Positions 24,998 to 33,701 are shown, numbered from the stretch's first letter. The stretch: 41,794 nucleotides of DNA from Pelagibacteraceae bacterium TMED65 (GCA_002167215.1 NHDS01000031.1:1-41794), one strand, 5' to 3'. The notes: generated from the letters alone by a model not told the origin. Numbers and translations: made by a program.

Positions 24998-26042
24998 TGT
25001 TAAAAATAAAAGAGTAGTTTTAATAGGTGGCGCAGGTTTTATTGGACATAATCTTGCAATAAAATTAAAGCAGCTAGGGGCTGAGGTTTCTATTATTGAT
25101 GGAATGCAGGTAAATAATTTTTTATCCTTAATCGATAACACTGATAACCTTCCTCATCCAGAGCTTTCAAATGCAATGATTATGGAGCGAATGAAATTAT
25201 TAAAAAATGCAAAAATAAATTTAAAAGTACAAGATGCAAGAAATTATCATGCAATAAGCAACTTATTGACAGCTATTGATCCTCAAGTAATAATTCATTT
25301 ATCTGCTGTTTCACACGCAAATAGATCAAATAAAGACCCATATTCTACATTTGATCATAGTTTTCTTACATTAGAAAACACCCTAGATTGCGCACGAAGC
25401 AGGTCTTCAAATGTTGAACAATTTATTTTTTTTTCCTCTAGTATGGTATATGGAAATTTTAAAGGTGATCAAGCGCACGAAGATGATAATTGTGAACCAT
25501 TAGGGATCTATGGAGCATTAAAATATTCTTCAGAAAAAATTATAATAGCTTATAATCAGGTTTTTGATTTACCTTATACAATTATTCGACCTTCCGCATT
25601 ATATGGTGAGCGCTGCATTAGTCGTCGTGTTGGGCAAATTTTTATAGAAAACGCTTTATTCAATGACGACATAGTTATGTCTGACAATGGATCAGAAGCA
25701 TTAGATTTTACTTATATTGAAGATTTAGTTGACGGAATTGTTAAATGTATAGGAAATAAAAAAGCTTTTAATCAAGTGTTTAACCTAACTTATGGTAGCG
25801 CTTGTTCAGTATCTGATATGGCAAATATAATTAAAAATTATTTTCCTAATGTTAATTTACGCAATGTCAATCGTGATAAATTAATGCCAAAAAGAGGTAC
25901 ACTTAATGTGGATAAAGCAAAAGATTTGATTAACTATAATCCTAGTTGGCCTCTTGAAAAGGGATATCCCAAATATATTAAATGGTATTCAGAATTTGCA
26001 AAATCTAAACCTCTTTTATTTCAAAAAAAAAATGAAGGTTAA
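24990..26042 (+). CDS. NAD-dependent epimerase/dehydratase, extended SDR (LegB-like)
   Basis: The protein has 350 residues. LIGGAGFIGHNLA (11-23) binds NAD, IIHLSAVSHANRS (101-113) is the substrate-side strand, and FFSSSMVYG (137-145) with Y164 and K168 of YGALKYSSEK gives the catalytic Ser-Tyr-Lys. RPSALYGE (about 201-208) follows. An inserted segment after the first acidic strand (residues 38-72) is longer than in plain epimerases. In the LegB role it would be the 4,6-dehydratase supplying the aminotransferase, but epimerase or reductase activity is not excluded. The ATG overlaps the aminotransferase gene by eight bases. Confidence 0.85.
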   Translation: MNNVKNKRVVLIGGAGFIGHNLAIKLKQLGAEVSIIDGMQVNNFLSLIDNTDNLPHPELSNAMIMERMKLLKNAKINLKVQDARNYHAISNLLTAIDPQVIIHLSAVSHANRSNKDPYSTFDHSFLTLENTLDCARSRSSNVEQFIFFSSSMVYGNFKGDQAHEDDNCEPLGIYGALKYSSEKIIIAYNQVFDLPYTIIRPSALYGERCISRRVGQIFIENALFNDDIVMSDNGSEALDFTYIEDLVDGIVKCIGNKKAFNQVFNLTYGSACSVSDMANIIKNYFPNVNLRNVNRDKLMPKRGTLNVDKAKDLINYNPSWPLEKGYPKYIKWYSEFAKSKPLLFQKKNEG

Positions 26043-26045
26043 AAT

Positions 26046-26741
26046 TTGAAATCTATTGTTTATGATGAGTGGTTATCAAAAATTTTAGGCAAACAATCTT
26101 TTTTTTTGGAAAATTCAAACAATTTAATTTTTAAAGAAAAATTACTCAAAAAAAATACTTTTATTTGGACAAAAATTTCAACTTTAGAAATTGAAAAACT
26201 CATAAATTTTCAGAAGATGGGATTTAGTGTTGTTGATACAAATGTCCAACTACAATTAAATTACTTTAAAAAAAAATATTTAAAAAATTTTATTAGATTT
26301 GCTCGTCCTGAGGATGAAAAGTCTATAAAAGCTATTGCTAAAAATTCTTTCAAATTAAGTCGATTTAATATGGATCCTAAAATTTCTAAAAAAATAGCAT
26401 CTAAAATTAAGGTAGAATGGGCATCAAATTATTTTTCAGGCAAAAGAGGCGAATGGATGATTGTTGCCGAATATAAATCAAAAATAGTAGGTTTTTTGCA
26501 ATTATTAAAAAAAAGTAATAATACAATTATCATTGATCTAATTGCAGTTAATGAGAAGTATAGAGGAAAAGGTATTGCAAAAAATATGATTTCTTTTGCC
26601 TATTTTAATTGTTTAAAAAATTTAAAAAGTATAGAGGTAGGTACTCAAATCTCTAATTCTTCATCAATAAACATGTACACTAAATTGGGATTTTCTATAA
26701 GTTCCTCATTTTATGTGCTTCATATGCATAAAAAAAAATGA
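26046..26741 (+). CDS. GNAT-family sugar N-acetyltransferase (WecD/LegH-like)
   Basis: The protein has 231 residues from TTG 26046, three bases after the previous stop. The N-terminal 85 residues form a separate subdomain. FIRFARPEDEKSIKAIA (about 81-97) opens the GNAT domain. SRFNMDPKISKKIASKIKVEW (about 104-124) resembles the sRFhxDPxI segment of WecD-type nucleotide-amino-sugar acetyltransferases. VNEKYRGKGIAKNM is the acetyl-CoA loop and SSINMYTKLGF the closing helix. It probably acetylates the amino group placed by the DegT enzyme two genes upstream. It overlaps the NeuB gene as ATGA (26738-26741). Confidence 0.82.
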   Translation: MKSIVYDEWLSKILGKQSFFLENSNNLIFKEKLLKKNTFIWTKISTLEIEKLINFQKMGFSVVDTNVQLQLNYFKKKYLKNFIRFARPEDEKSIKAIAKNSFKLSRFNMDPKISKKIASKIKVEWASNYFSGKRGEWMIVAEYKSKIVGFLQLLKKSNNTIIIDLIAVNEKYRGKGIAKNMISFAYFNCLKNLKSIEVGTQISNSSSINMYTKLGFSISSSFYVLHMHKKK

Positions 26742-27766
26742 AAATTAAAAACATAGATACCTCAAAAAAAATATTTATTGTTGCTGAAATTGGAAACAAC
26801 CATGAAGGCAATTTTAAATTAGCAAAAAAAATGATTGAAAAAGCTGCTTTAGCTAAAGTTGATGCTGTTAAGTTTCAAACATTTATACCAGAACACTTAT
26901 TTGGAGGTGACGAAAAAAGGTTAAATAGGTTGAAAAGTTTTAAATTCACCAAAGAACAATTTGAAAAGTTAGCAAAGATTGCAAAACATAACGGATTGAT
27001 TTTTTTTTCAACACCATTTGACATTGAAAGCGCAATATTTTTAAATAAAATACAACCTATTTTTAAAATAGCATCTGGCGATATTAATTTTTATCCCTTA
27101 ATAAAAAAAGTCGCAAGTTTTGGTAAACCGATGATTTTATCAACAGGTAGTGCAAATATAAATTTAATTAAAAGAGCTTATAATGAAGTTGCAAAGTTAT
27201 GGGATAAAAAGAAAACAAAATCAAAACTTGCATTTTTACATTGCACAAGTGGCTATCCTGTTCCTTTTGATCAAGCGAATATAGGGTCAATTTTATATTT
27301 AAAAAAATTATTTCCAAATATAGAAATTGGCTACTCAGATCATACATTAGGATTAGATGCAGCTGTGAGCTCTGTATTTGCAGGGGCAAGAATTATAGAA
27401 AAACATTTTACAATAGATAAAAATTACTCAGATTTTAGAGATCATCATCTTTCAGCAGATTTCGTGGACATGAAGCATTTAGTTGAGAAAGTTCGAAAAG
27501 CAGAGATTATGTTTGGAGTTGTAGAAAAAAAAATTCAACAATGCGAGAAAGACTTAAAAATTTATGGTCGTCGTTCCATTGCAGCATCACGTTATCTACA
27601 AGTTGGTACTAAAATTAGAATGTCAGATTTAATTTGGATAAGGCCAGCTATTGGTTTGCCGCCAGGGGATGAGAAAAAATTAATTGGAAAAAAAGTTACT
27701 CATAAAATTAAATTTGGGGAAATTATAAAATTAAAGAAATTAAAGAAATTAAAGAAATTAAAATGA
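26738..27766 (+). CDS. NeuB-family nonulosonate synthase with SAF domain (LegI/NeuB-like)
   Basis: This is a full-length synthase of 342 residues. FIVAEIGNNHEGNF (13-26) has the catalytic Glu, AVKFQTF (43-49) and FFSTPFD (89-95) are barrel strands, KIASGDI (110-116) binds phosphoenolpyruvate, and IGYSDHTLG (197-205) and EKHFTID (221-227) provide metal-site residues. The C-terminal SAF-like domain (about 277-335) contains GRRSIAASRYLQVG and IRPAIGLPP. It condenses phosphoenolpyruvate with a 2-acetamido sugar. The ATGA overlap with the GNAT and the LegB/LegC-like genes upstream point to a legionaminate-type product. The last dozen residues are a Leu-Lys-Lys repeat encoded by a 9-base tandem repeat. 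Confidence 0.9.
   Translation: MKIKNIDTSKKIFIVAEIGNNHEGNFKLAKKMIEKAALAKVDAVKFQTFIPEHLFGGDEKRLNRLKSFKFTKEQFEKLAKIAKHNGLIFFSTPFDIESAIFLNKIQPIFKIASGDINFYPLIKKVASFGKPMILSTGSANINLIKRAYNEVAKLWDKKKTKSKLAFLHCTSGYPVPFDQANIGSILYLKKLFPNIEIGYSDHTLGLDAAVSSVFAGARIIEKHFTIDKNYSDFRDHHLSADFVDMKHLVEKVRKAEIMFGVVEKKIQQCEKDLKIYGRRSIAASRYLQVGTKIRMSDLIWIRPAIGLPPGDEKKLIGKKVTHKIKFGEIIKLKKLKKLKKLK
27731..27763. repeat. 9-base in-frame tandem repeat at the 3' end of the second neuB-like gene
   Basis: TTAAAGAAA occurs three times in a row (27731-27757) followed by a partial fourth copy and the stop. The unit is a multiple of three and encodes Leu-Lys-Lys, so copy-number change would vary the length of the basic tail without breaking the frame. 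Confidence 0.85.
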
Positions 27767-27808
27767 TAGTTAATTTAATTAAATTATTAAATTTTTTAAG
27801 TTTTTAAA

Positions 27809-29647
27809 ATGTGTGGCTTAGCAGGATATATAGGAAAGTCTCCCCCAAATAAAAAGGATTTAAGTCTCACCTCTAAAATCTTGAAACATAGGGGTCCTGA
27901 TAATAGTGGAACTTATGAGCATAGTTTAAAAGAGCAAAATGTAACACTTTTGCATCGTAGACTATCAATTATAGATCTTAAAACACGTGCTGATCAACCA
28001 TATTTTTTTAAAGAAACAGTTTTAATTTTCAATGAAGAAATTTACAATTATTTAGAAATTAGAGAAATTTTAAAAGATTTAGGACATACATTTAAAACTA
28101 GCAGCGATACTGAGGTTTTAATTCATGCTTTGTATGAATGGGAAGAAAAAGCCTTAGAAAAGTTAGAAGGCATGTGGGCATTCGCTTGGTACAATGAGGT
28201 TAGCGGGAATTTACTTTTGTCCAGAGATAGATTTGGTGAAAAACCTTTATATTTTTGGAATAAAAATAATGGTTGGTATTTTTCATCTGAAATTAAAGGT
28301 CTTTCTACACTCGCAAATAAATCTCTTACAATTAATGAAAATCATCTATTAAGAAATTTAGTTAATGGTTATAAATCGCTATACAAAACTAGAGAAACTT
28401 TTTTTCATGATGTAAAAGAGTTGCCAGCTGGCACATTTATTAAAATTGATCCCAATGGGATTGGATCACCTAAAAAATATTGGCAACCTAATTTTCAAGA
28501 AAATAATAAATTTTCATATGAAGATTTAGTTTCAATTGTAAAAGAGAAATTAATTAAAGCTGTTAAAATACGTATGCGTTCAGATGTTCCTGTAGCTTTC
28601 TGTATGAGTGGTGGGGTAGATTCAAACTGTCTAATCTCAATTGCCTCAAAAATATTAGATTGTGATGTTCATGGATTTACAATAGTAAACACCGACTCTA
28701 GATATGAAGAACAGTCTATTGTGAATCAATCAGTAAAAGAACTTGATATAAAGCATACCTCTGTTGAATTGAGTCAATTTAAATTTTTAGATAATTTGAG
28801 TTCATTGATTAATCATCATGATGCTCCAGTCTATACCATCAGTTATTATATTCATTGGCAACTTATGCGAGCTATTTCTAATAATGGTTATAAAGTAACT
28901 ATTAGTGGAACAGGAGCTGACGAACTTTTTACAGGATATTATGATCACCATAACTTATATCTTTATGAAATATCAAAAAATGAAAAATTATTTAAAAAAT
29001 CTTTAGAAGCTTGGGACAAATATGTAAAACCAATTGTTCGAAATCCATTTCTTAAAGATCCAAAATTATACTTTAATAACTCAAGTTTTAGAGATCATAA
29101 TTTTATGAGTTCAGATTTTTATGAATCATGCTTAATAAGCAAATGGAGAGAGGAATTTTCTGAAGATAAATATGTTGATAATATTTTAAGAAATAGAATG
29201 CTTAATGAAATATTTACTGAGACAGTACCCGTCATTTTACATGAGGATGATTTAAACGCGATGTGTTTCTCTATGGAAAATAGATCACCTTTTTTAGATA
29301 GAGATTTATTTGATTTAGCTTCATCTATACCTACTGAATATTTAATTAGAGATGGAAGAGCTAAAGCAATTTTGAGAGATGCAATGAGGGGAATAGTGCC
29401 CAATATTGTTTTAGATGAAAGAAAAAAGGTTGGATTTAATGCTCCAATCAAGGATTTGCTCGATTTTAAAAACTCAAATACTATTAGCTATATTTTAGAT
29501 GACTCAGAAATATTTGATCTTGTTTCAAAAAAAAGTATAGAAAAATTAATTAAACAAGAATATTTCAATAATAGTACAAGTAAATTTTTGTTTAATTTTT
29601 TAAATACAAAGATGTTTTTAGAAAATCAGAAGAATAGGATATTATAA
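27809..29647 (+). CDS. asnB: Asparagine synthetase B-like glutamine amidotransferase
   Basis: The protein has 612 residues. MCGLAGYIG gives the N-terminal nucleophile Cys2 of class II glutaminase domains. HRRLSIIDL (49-57) and SSDTEVL (98-104) line the glutaminase site. The synthetase domain has the ATP loop CMSGGVDSNCL (265-275) and SGTGADELFTGYYDHH, then ENRSPFLDR. It transfers glutamine amide nitrogen to a carboxylate, and in glycan islands such proteins may amidate uronic or ulosonic acids. One conserved position is unusual: the oxyanion-hole sequence NGE reads Asn75-Glu76-Glu77 (GAA at 28034-28036). It lies between the NeuB gene and an acyltransferase in the same run. Confidence 0.9.
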   Translation: MCGLAGYIGKSPPNKKDLSLTSKILKHRGPDNSGTYEHSLKEQNVTLLHRRLSIIDLKTRADQPYFFKETVLIFNEEIYNYLEIREILKDLGHTFKTSSDTEVLIHALYEWEEKALEKLEGMWAFAWYNEVSGNLLLSRDRFGEKPLYFWNKNNGWYFSSEIKGLSTLANKSLTINENHLLRNLVNGYKSLYKTRETFFHDVKELPAGTFIKIDPNGIGSPKKYWQPNFQENNKFSYEDLVSIVKEKLIKAVKIRMRSDVPVAFCMSGGVDSNCLISIASKILDCDVHGFTIVNTDSRYEEQSIVNQSVKELDIKHTSVELSQFKFLDNLSSLINHHDAPVYTISYYIHWQLMRAISNNGYKVTISGTGADELFTGYYDHHNLYLYEISKNEKLFKKSLEAWDKYVKPIVRNPFLKDPKLYFNNSSFRDHNFMSSDFYESCLISKWREEFSEDKYVDNILRNRMLNEIFTETVPVILHEDDLNAMCFSMENRSPFLDRDLFDLASSIPTEYLIRDGRAKAILRDAMRGIVPNIVLDERKKVGFNAPIKDLLDFKNSNTISYILDDSEIFDLVSKKSIEKLIKQEYFNNSTSKFLFNFLNTKMFLENQKNRIL

Positions 29648-29655
29648 TTTTTATA

Positions 29656-30273
29656 ATGTTATCAATAATAACAAATAAAAAAATCTGGGTTTTGTATAGT
29701 TATATAATAAAATTAATTTTAAAACTTTATGGTATCGATGTTGGGAAAAGATTTTATATTGAGGGAACTCCTCAAATCAAAATTAAAGGCAAAGCTAGCA
29801 ATATAAGTTTAGGAAATAATATATCTATTTTTGGAAGTATTGATTTGAGGAACAGAGAAAATGGAAAAATAATAATAGAAGATAATGTGAAATTAGATAA
29901 CAATGTTAGGCTCGTAGCTGCAAGAGATGGAATGATTAAAATTGGTCAAGATAGTTCAATTGGACCTCACACAATTATTAATGGAGGAGGCAATGTTATA
30001 ATTGGAAAAAAAGTAATTTTTTCAAAAAATATTTCTATTAACGCAAATGAACATAATTTTAAAAAATCCAATAATATTTCCGATCAAGGTTTTGTTTATA
30101 AAGATATAGTGATTAAAGATGATGTATTTCTAGGTGCTAATGTGTCTATTAACAAAGGAGTTGTATTAGGAGAAGGATCAGTCATAGGTGCAAATGCGGT
30201 AGTAACCAAAGATACTGAACCATATAGTATTAATGTTGGCATTCCATCCAAAAAAATCTCAGAGAGATTATAA
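29656..30273 (+). CDS. Left-handed beta-helix acyltransferase (hexapeptide, O-acetyltransferase-like)
   Basis: The protein has 205 residues with repeated hexapeptide turns such as IIIEDNVKL, IKIGQDSSIGPHTIING, VIIGKKVIF, IVIKDDVFLGANVSINKG and VLGEGSVIGANAVVTKD, ending in NVGIPSKKI. Ala/Gly-Asn-Pro-type loops of CysE/WbbJ relatives are recognisable, and the His in ANEHNF is the likely catalytic base. A hydrophobic N-terminus (about 8-25) precedes the coils. It probably O-acetylates a sugar of the repeat unit. It starts nine bases after asnB and ends two bases before the first WbpG-like gene. Confidence 0.85.
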   Translation: MLSIITNKKIWVLYSYIIKLILKLYGIDVGKRFYIEGTPQIKIKGKASNISLGNNISIFGSIDLRNRENGKIIIEDNVKLDNNVRLVAARDGMIKIGQDSSIGPHTIINGGGNVIIGKKVIFSKNISINANEHNFKKSNNISDQGFVYKDIVIKDDVFLGANVSINKGVVLGEGSVIGANAVVTKDTEPYSINVGIPSKKISERL

Positions 30274-30275
30274 AC

Positions 30276-31409
30276 ATGAGCAAAATAATTTATTGTAAAA
30301 ATTGTTTGATGCCAGACACTAAACCATACATAAATTTTAACTCTGAAGGTATTTGTAATGCGTGCGTTTCTAGTATTGAAAAAAAAAATTTAAAATCAGG
30401 AATTAATTGGTCTCAGAGAAAAAAAGAGTTCGATGAATTGATTGAATGGACAAAAAAACAAAAGGCTCCACTTTATGATGCAATGGTACCTGTTAGTGGA
30501 GGAAAAGATTCTATAACTCAGGTTCATCGATTATTAAATCGTGGATTAAGAATACTAGCAGTAAACGTGGATTATGGTATTAAAACTGAAATTGGAAAAT
30601 TTAATCTAGAAAGAATTCCTTTAATGGGAGCAAACCTTATAATTTTCCGTCCAGAACTAAAATTACATAAAAAATTAATTCGCATTGGGCTAGAGGAGTA
30701 TGGTGATCCTGATTTATTAAGTCATACTTTATTACATGCATATCCTCTTCATGTAGCTAGACAATTCAAAATTCCACTTTGTTTACTTGGAGAGAATTCT
30801 GCGTTTGAATATGGTGGTAAAAAAAATTTGGCTGCATCGAAAGAAATCACAAGAGATTGGTTTGATAGTTATGCTGCTAATAAAGGTATGACAGCAAAAA
30901 AAGTATCTAAAAAATTTAAAATACCTTTCAAAGATCTTTGGCAGTATGATTTTCCTGATGAAATAGAACAAGATCGAAATATTAAAGCTATCTTTTGTAG
31001 TTATTACTTTCAATGGGATTCTAATGAACATTTAAATATTGCAAAAAGTTATGGGTTTAAACAATTAGAAACACCAAACGAGGGAACCTATAGAAAATTT
31101 GTAGGAATTGATGAATTAATAAATAGATTGCATCAATTTATAAAAGTTCTAAAATTTGGATATGGTAGAGCAACTGATCATGCTTCTGAAGATATTAGAT
31201 TGAATAAGATTTCAAGAAAAGACGCCAAAATTCTCGTAAAAAAATATGATTTAAAACCTTTAAGTAAAAAATACATATTGGAAATTGGCAACTTTTTAGG
31301 TTACTCAAATCGTAAATTATCATTAATCCTTGAAAAATTTCGTAATAAAAAAATTTGGAAGCTAGATGAAAAAGGAAAATGGATAATTCCAAATCACTTA
31401 AATGATTAA
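30276..31409 (+). CDS. N-acetyl sugar amidotransferase (WbpG/PseA-like), copy 1
   Basis: The protein has 377 residues. Two Cys pairs (C7/C10 and C27/C30) form a zinc-ribbon-like head. VPVSGGKDSITQVHRLL (72-88) is the PP-loop that adenylates the sugar acetamido group, and LLGENSAFEYGG and YGRATDHASEDIR are WbpG-family stretches. With ammonia supplied by a HisH-HisF-type pair, these enzymes turn an N-acetyl into an acetamidino group. It has its own downstream small gene but no private HisH/HisF; the only pair in the window is 2.3 kb downstream, next to a second copy. Confidence 0.88.
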   Translation: MSKIIYCKNCLMPDTKPYINFNSEGICNACVSSIEKKNLKSGINWSQRKKEFDELIEWTKKQKAPLYDAMVPVSGGKDSITQVHRLLNRGLRILAVNVDYGIKTEIGKFNLERIPLMGANLIIFRPELKLHKKLIRIGLEEYGDPDLLSHTLLHAYPLHVARQFKIPLCLLGENSAFEYGGKKNLAASKEITRDWFDSYAANKGMTAKKVSKKFKIPFKDLWQYDFPDEIEQDRNIKAIFCSYYFQWDSNEHLNIAKSYGFKQLETPNEGTYRKFVGIDELINRLHQFIKVLKFGYGRATDHASEDIRLNKISRKDAKILVKKYDLKPLSKKYILEIGNFLGYSNRKLSLILEKFRNKKIWKLDEKGKWIIPNHLND

Positions 31410-31412
31410 TTT

Positions 31413-31739
31413 ATGAAAATAAAAATTTTTAAAAAACCTAGATTGTTTCAAGTGAATCAAATTACCATTAAAGATTTTGGAAAAATAAAACTTAAAAAAA
31501 ATGAAATGGTATCTTTTGTTACAAAAAGTAAAAAAGAATATGATTTTACTGCAAAAGATTGGGGATTTTATGTTACCCAATCTATTAATGGAAGATTGAA
31601 AAAGGAGGGTTTTAAAATTGTAATAGTTAAAAATAAGCTTGGAAAATTTTATGTCATGGCTGTTGAGAAAGAAAAAATTAAAATTTTCAAAAAATTTTGT
31701 TTAAAAGAAAATAAAAAAATTATTAAGTGGTTAGGTTAA
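31413..31739 (+). CDS. Small conserved-looking protein of unknown function
   Basis: The protein has 108 residues, no membrane segment or signal peptide, and many Lys. The most structured part is KKEYDFTAKDWGFYVTQSI followed by NGRLKKEGFK (about 40-68), mixed beta strands with a Trp-Gly-Phe-Tyr core. It starts three bases after the WbpG-like gene and is followed nine bases later by a propeller-like gene, so it belongs to the same transcript. From memory, small proteins of this shape accompany WbpG-type amidotransferases in other nonulosonate clusters, but I cannot verify that here. It may be a partner or regulator of the amidotransferase. Coding status is supported by tight spacing and Lys-rich but not low-complexity sequence. 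Confidence 0.7.
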   Translation: MKIKIFKKPRLFQVNQITIKDFGKIKLKKNEMVSFVTKSKKEYDFTAKDWGFYVTQSINGRLKKEGFKIVIVKNKLGKFYVMAVEKEKIKIFKKFCLKENKKIIKWLG

Positions 31740-31748
31740 ATTGAAATT

Positions 31749-32822
31749 ATGAAACCCTTTTTAGCTGTAAGTTTTGTCCACGGTTATTCTGATTTAAAAT
31801 ATAATTTGTCAAAGGAAAAACTACCAGCTCTATGGACCATAGACTCTCTCAACAATTCAAAAATATATTCATATATATTTCCAAGAAATGTATCTGATTT
31901 TTATGAATATAAAAATGTAATCTCAGGAACTATGCCTTTAGATAGTGCGGAAGACTTTAAAAAATTACCAAGATTTGGATTGACTGGTTTGATCAAATAT
32001 AAAGATAATTTATATTGTGGAAGCTGGAATGGTGTTTATGAAATTTCAAAGTCTGATTTTACTTTAAAACGAATTATTTCAAATCAAATGATGAATGATA
32101 GTCATGGAATATTCGTTGATGAAAAAGGCATAATTACGGTGCTTACAGGAAAAGATACAATAGTTATCAGTGATTTTGAGGGAAGAATTGTTGATCATTT
32201 TACAATATCTAATGACCTAAAAGTATATAAAAATTCATCTTTAGAAAAAATTGACTGGCGATTTCTAAGTAAACAATTTCGTGGAGCTACAGGATTATGG
32301 CATTTTAATTACGTTCAACGTTTTGGAGATGAAATATGGTTGACTGCAAGAAATTTGGGAGCTTTTATTGTTGTTAATTTAAAAACTTCTAAGGCTCATT
32401 TAAGAACAATGAATCAAAAAACAGTAGTCATGCTTCATGATGGAGTTTCTTATAATGATGAATATTATTTTACTTCAATAGACGGTAAAATTTTAATTGC
32501 ATCTGATCCAAAAAAAACAAATTTTAACCCAAGAGAGAAAATTCAAAATATTGATGAGTTTTCTAGAGATTTAGTTTGTGATTTAATTCGTCTTGAAGAA
32601 ACAGAATATGGCAAGGAACCAAATTGGTGTCGTGGAATAACTTGTTATGAAGATACAATTTTTGTAACAATAGATGGCCGTTATGGAACTGACTTATCAT
32701 TTGGTCTGCTTGGAGTCACTAGATCAGGAAAGAAAATTTTAGAAAAACGATTAAATTGGAAAGATGTAGGTGATATACAAAAGTTGAGATTTGTTACAGG
32801 TTTTGATGTCATTTGTTTATAA
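31749..32822 (+). CDS. Beta-propeller-like protein of unknown function
   Basis: The protein has 357 residues with recurring strand-turn-strand units: GLIKYKDNLYCGSWNGVYEI, HGIFVDEKGIITVLTGKD, NYVQRFGDEIWLTARN, DGVSYNDEYYFTSIDGKI and GITCYEDTIFVTIDGRYG. This spacing suggests a five- or six-bladed propeller of the NHL/SMP-30 style. There is no signal peptide or membrane segment, so it would act in the cytoplasm. It is embedded among amidotransferase genes, with a second propeller-like gene next. Possible roles are a sugar lactonase-like or transferase activity or a scaffold; I do not recognise a named family. Confidence 0.55.
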   Translation: MKPFLAVSFVHGYSDLKYNLSKEKLPALWTIDSLNNSKIYSYIFPRNVSDFYEYKNVISGTMPLDSAEDFKKLPRFGLTGLIKYKDNLYCGSWNGVYEISKSDFTLKRIISNQMMNDSHGIFVDEKGIITVLTGKDTIVISDFEGRIVDHFTISNDLKVYKNSSLEKIDWRFLSKQFRGATGLWHFNYVQRFGDEIWLTARNLGAFIVVNLKTSKAHLRTMNQKTVVMLHDGVSYNDEYYFTSIDGKILIASDPKKTNFNPREKIQNIDEFSRDLVCDLIRLEETEYGKEPNWCRGITCYEDTIFVTIDGRYGTDLSFGLLGVTRSGKKILEKRLNWKDVGDIQKLRFVTGFDVICL

Positions 32823-32843
32823 AATCATAATCTAAATAAAATT

Positions 32844-33701
32844 ATGTTTTATAATTTTCTAAAATTAAAAGATCCTGCACTAGGTATAATAAATAATTTT
32901 AAAAAAATTTTATGCCCTAGAGTTTTCAAATTTAACCAAAACCTTTATAGAATGTACTTTTCTTGTAATAATATAAACAATTATACAAATATTAAAAGTG
33001 CAATATCAAAAGACTGTCTTACATGGGATATTGAGAATGGTGTAAGAATTTCTAAATTAGAGGAAAAAAAGTTTTCAAGAATATTGTCCCCATCAATTAT
33101 AAAAATTGATAAAAATTTATACAGAATGTATTTTGAAGCTCGTAGTTCTGATAAAAATGGTGTAATAAAAAGTGCGATATCAAATAATGGTTATGATTGG
33201 ATAGAAGAAAAAGGAACAAGAATTGGTAATTTAGATTTGATCTCGTTTGGAACACCATTCTGTATTAAAGAAAGAAATAAGAGTTTTAAACTATTTTTTC
33301 AAAGAAGATCTGGTTTCAAAAAAGAAATTTGTTTTGCAGAATCAACTGATGGACTTTTATTTAACGATAAAAAAATAGTATCTTTAATTAAGCAAGAAAA
33401 TAAATATGAAACATATTCAGTTCTAGGTCCTGATATAATTTATTTAAATAATATTTATCATATGTTTTATTCTGGTTGGAGCCTGAAACCTCTCAAGGGT
33501 TATATTTTATATGCTTATTCACATGATGGTATTAATTGGACAAAAAGAGATTCACCAGTGTTGTCCCCTGGTGACATATATGATAAAAAACACTGTTCTG
33601 AACCGTCAGTTATAAAAATTAACAATTTGTGGAAAATTTTTTACGAAGCTTGTGACAGAGATAATACTTGGAGAATTTTATGCGCTCAACAAAGCCGATA
33701 G
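32844..33701 (+). CDS. Five-bladed beta-propeller, GH43/GH32-like fold
   Basis: The protein has 285 residues. Five similar units are visible: NLYRMYFSC with AISKDCLTW, NLYRMYFEAR with AISNNGYDW, FKLFFQRR with AESTDGLLF, IYHMFYSGW with AYSHDGINW, and WKIFYEACDR at the end. This is the repeat pattern of five-bladed propellers in GH43/GH32-like glycosidases and related glycan-cluster proteins. Acidic residues at blade centres could be catalytic but cannot be assigned. There is no signal peptide, which is unusual for a hydrolase and favours a biosynthetic or binding role. Its 3' end overlaps hisH by 22 bases, so it is translationally coupled to the ammonia-generating subunit. Confidence 0.65.
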   Translation: MFYNFLKLKDPALGIINNFKKILCPRVFKFNQNLYRMYFSCNNINNYTNIKSAISKDCLTWDIENGVRISKLEEKKFSRILSPSIIKIDKNLYRMYFEARSSDKNGVIKSAISNNGYDWIEEKGTRIGNLDLISFGTPFCIKERNKSFKLFFQRRSGFKKEICFAESTDGLLFNDKKIVSLIKQENKYETYSVLGPDIIYLNNIYHMFYSGWSLKPLKGYILYAYSHDGINWTKRDSPVLSPGDIYDKKHCSEPSVIKINNLWKIFYEACDRDNTWRILCAQQSR

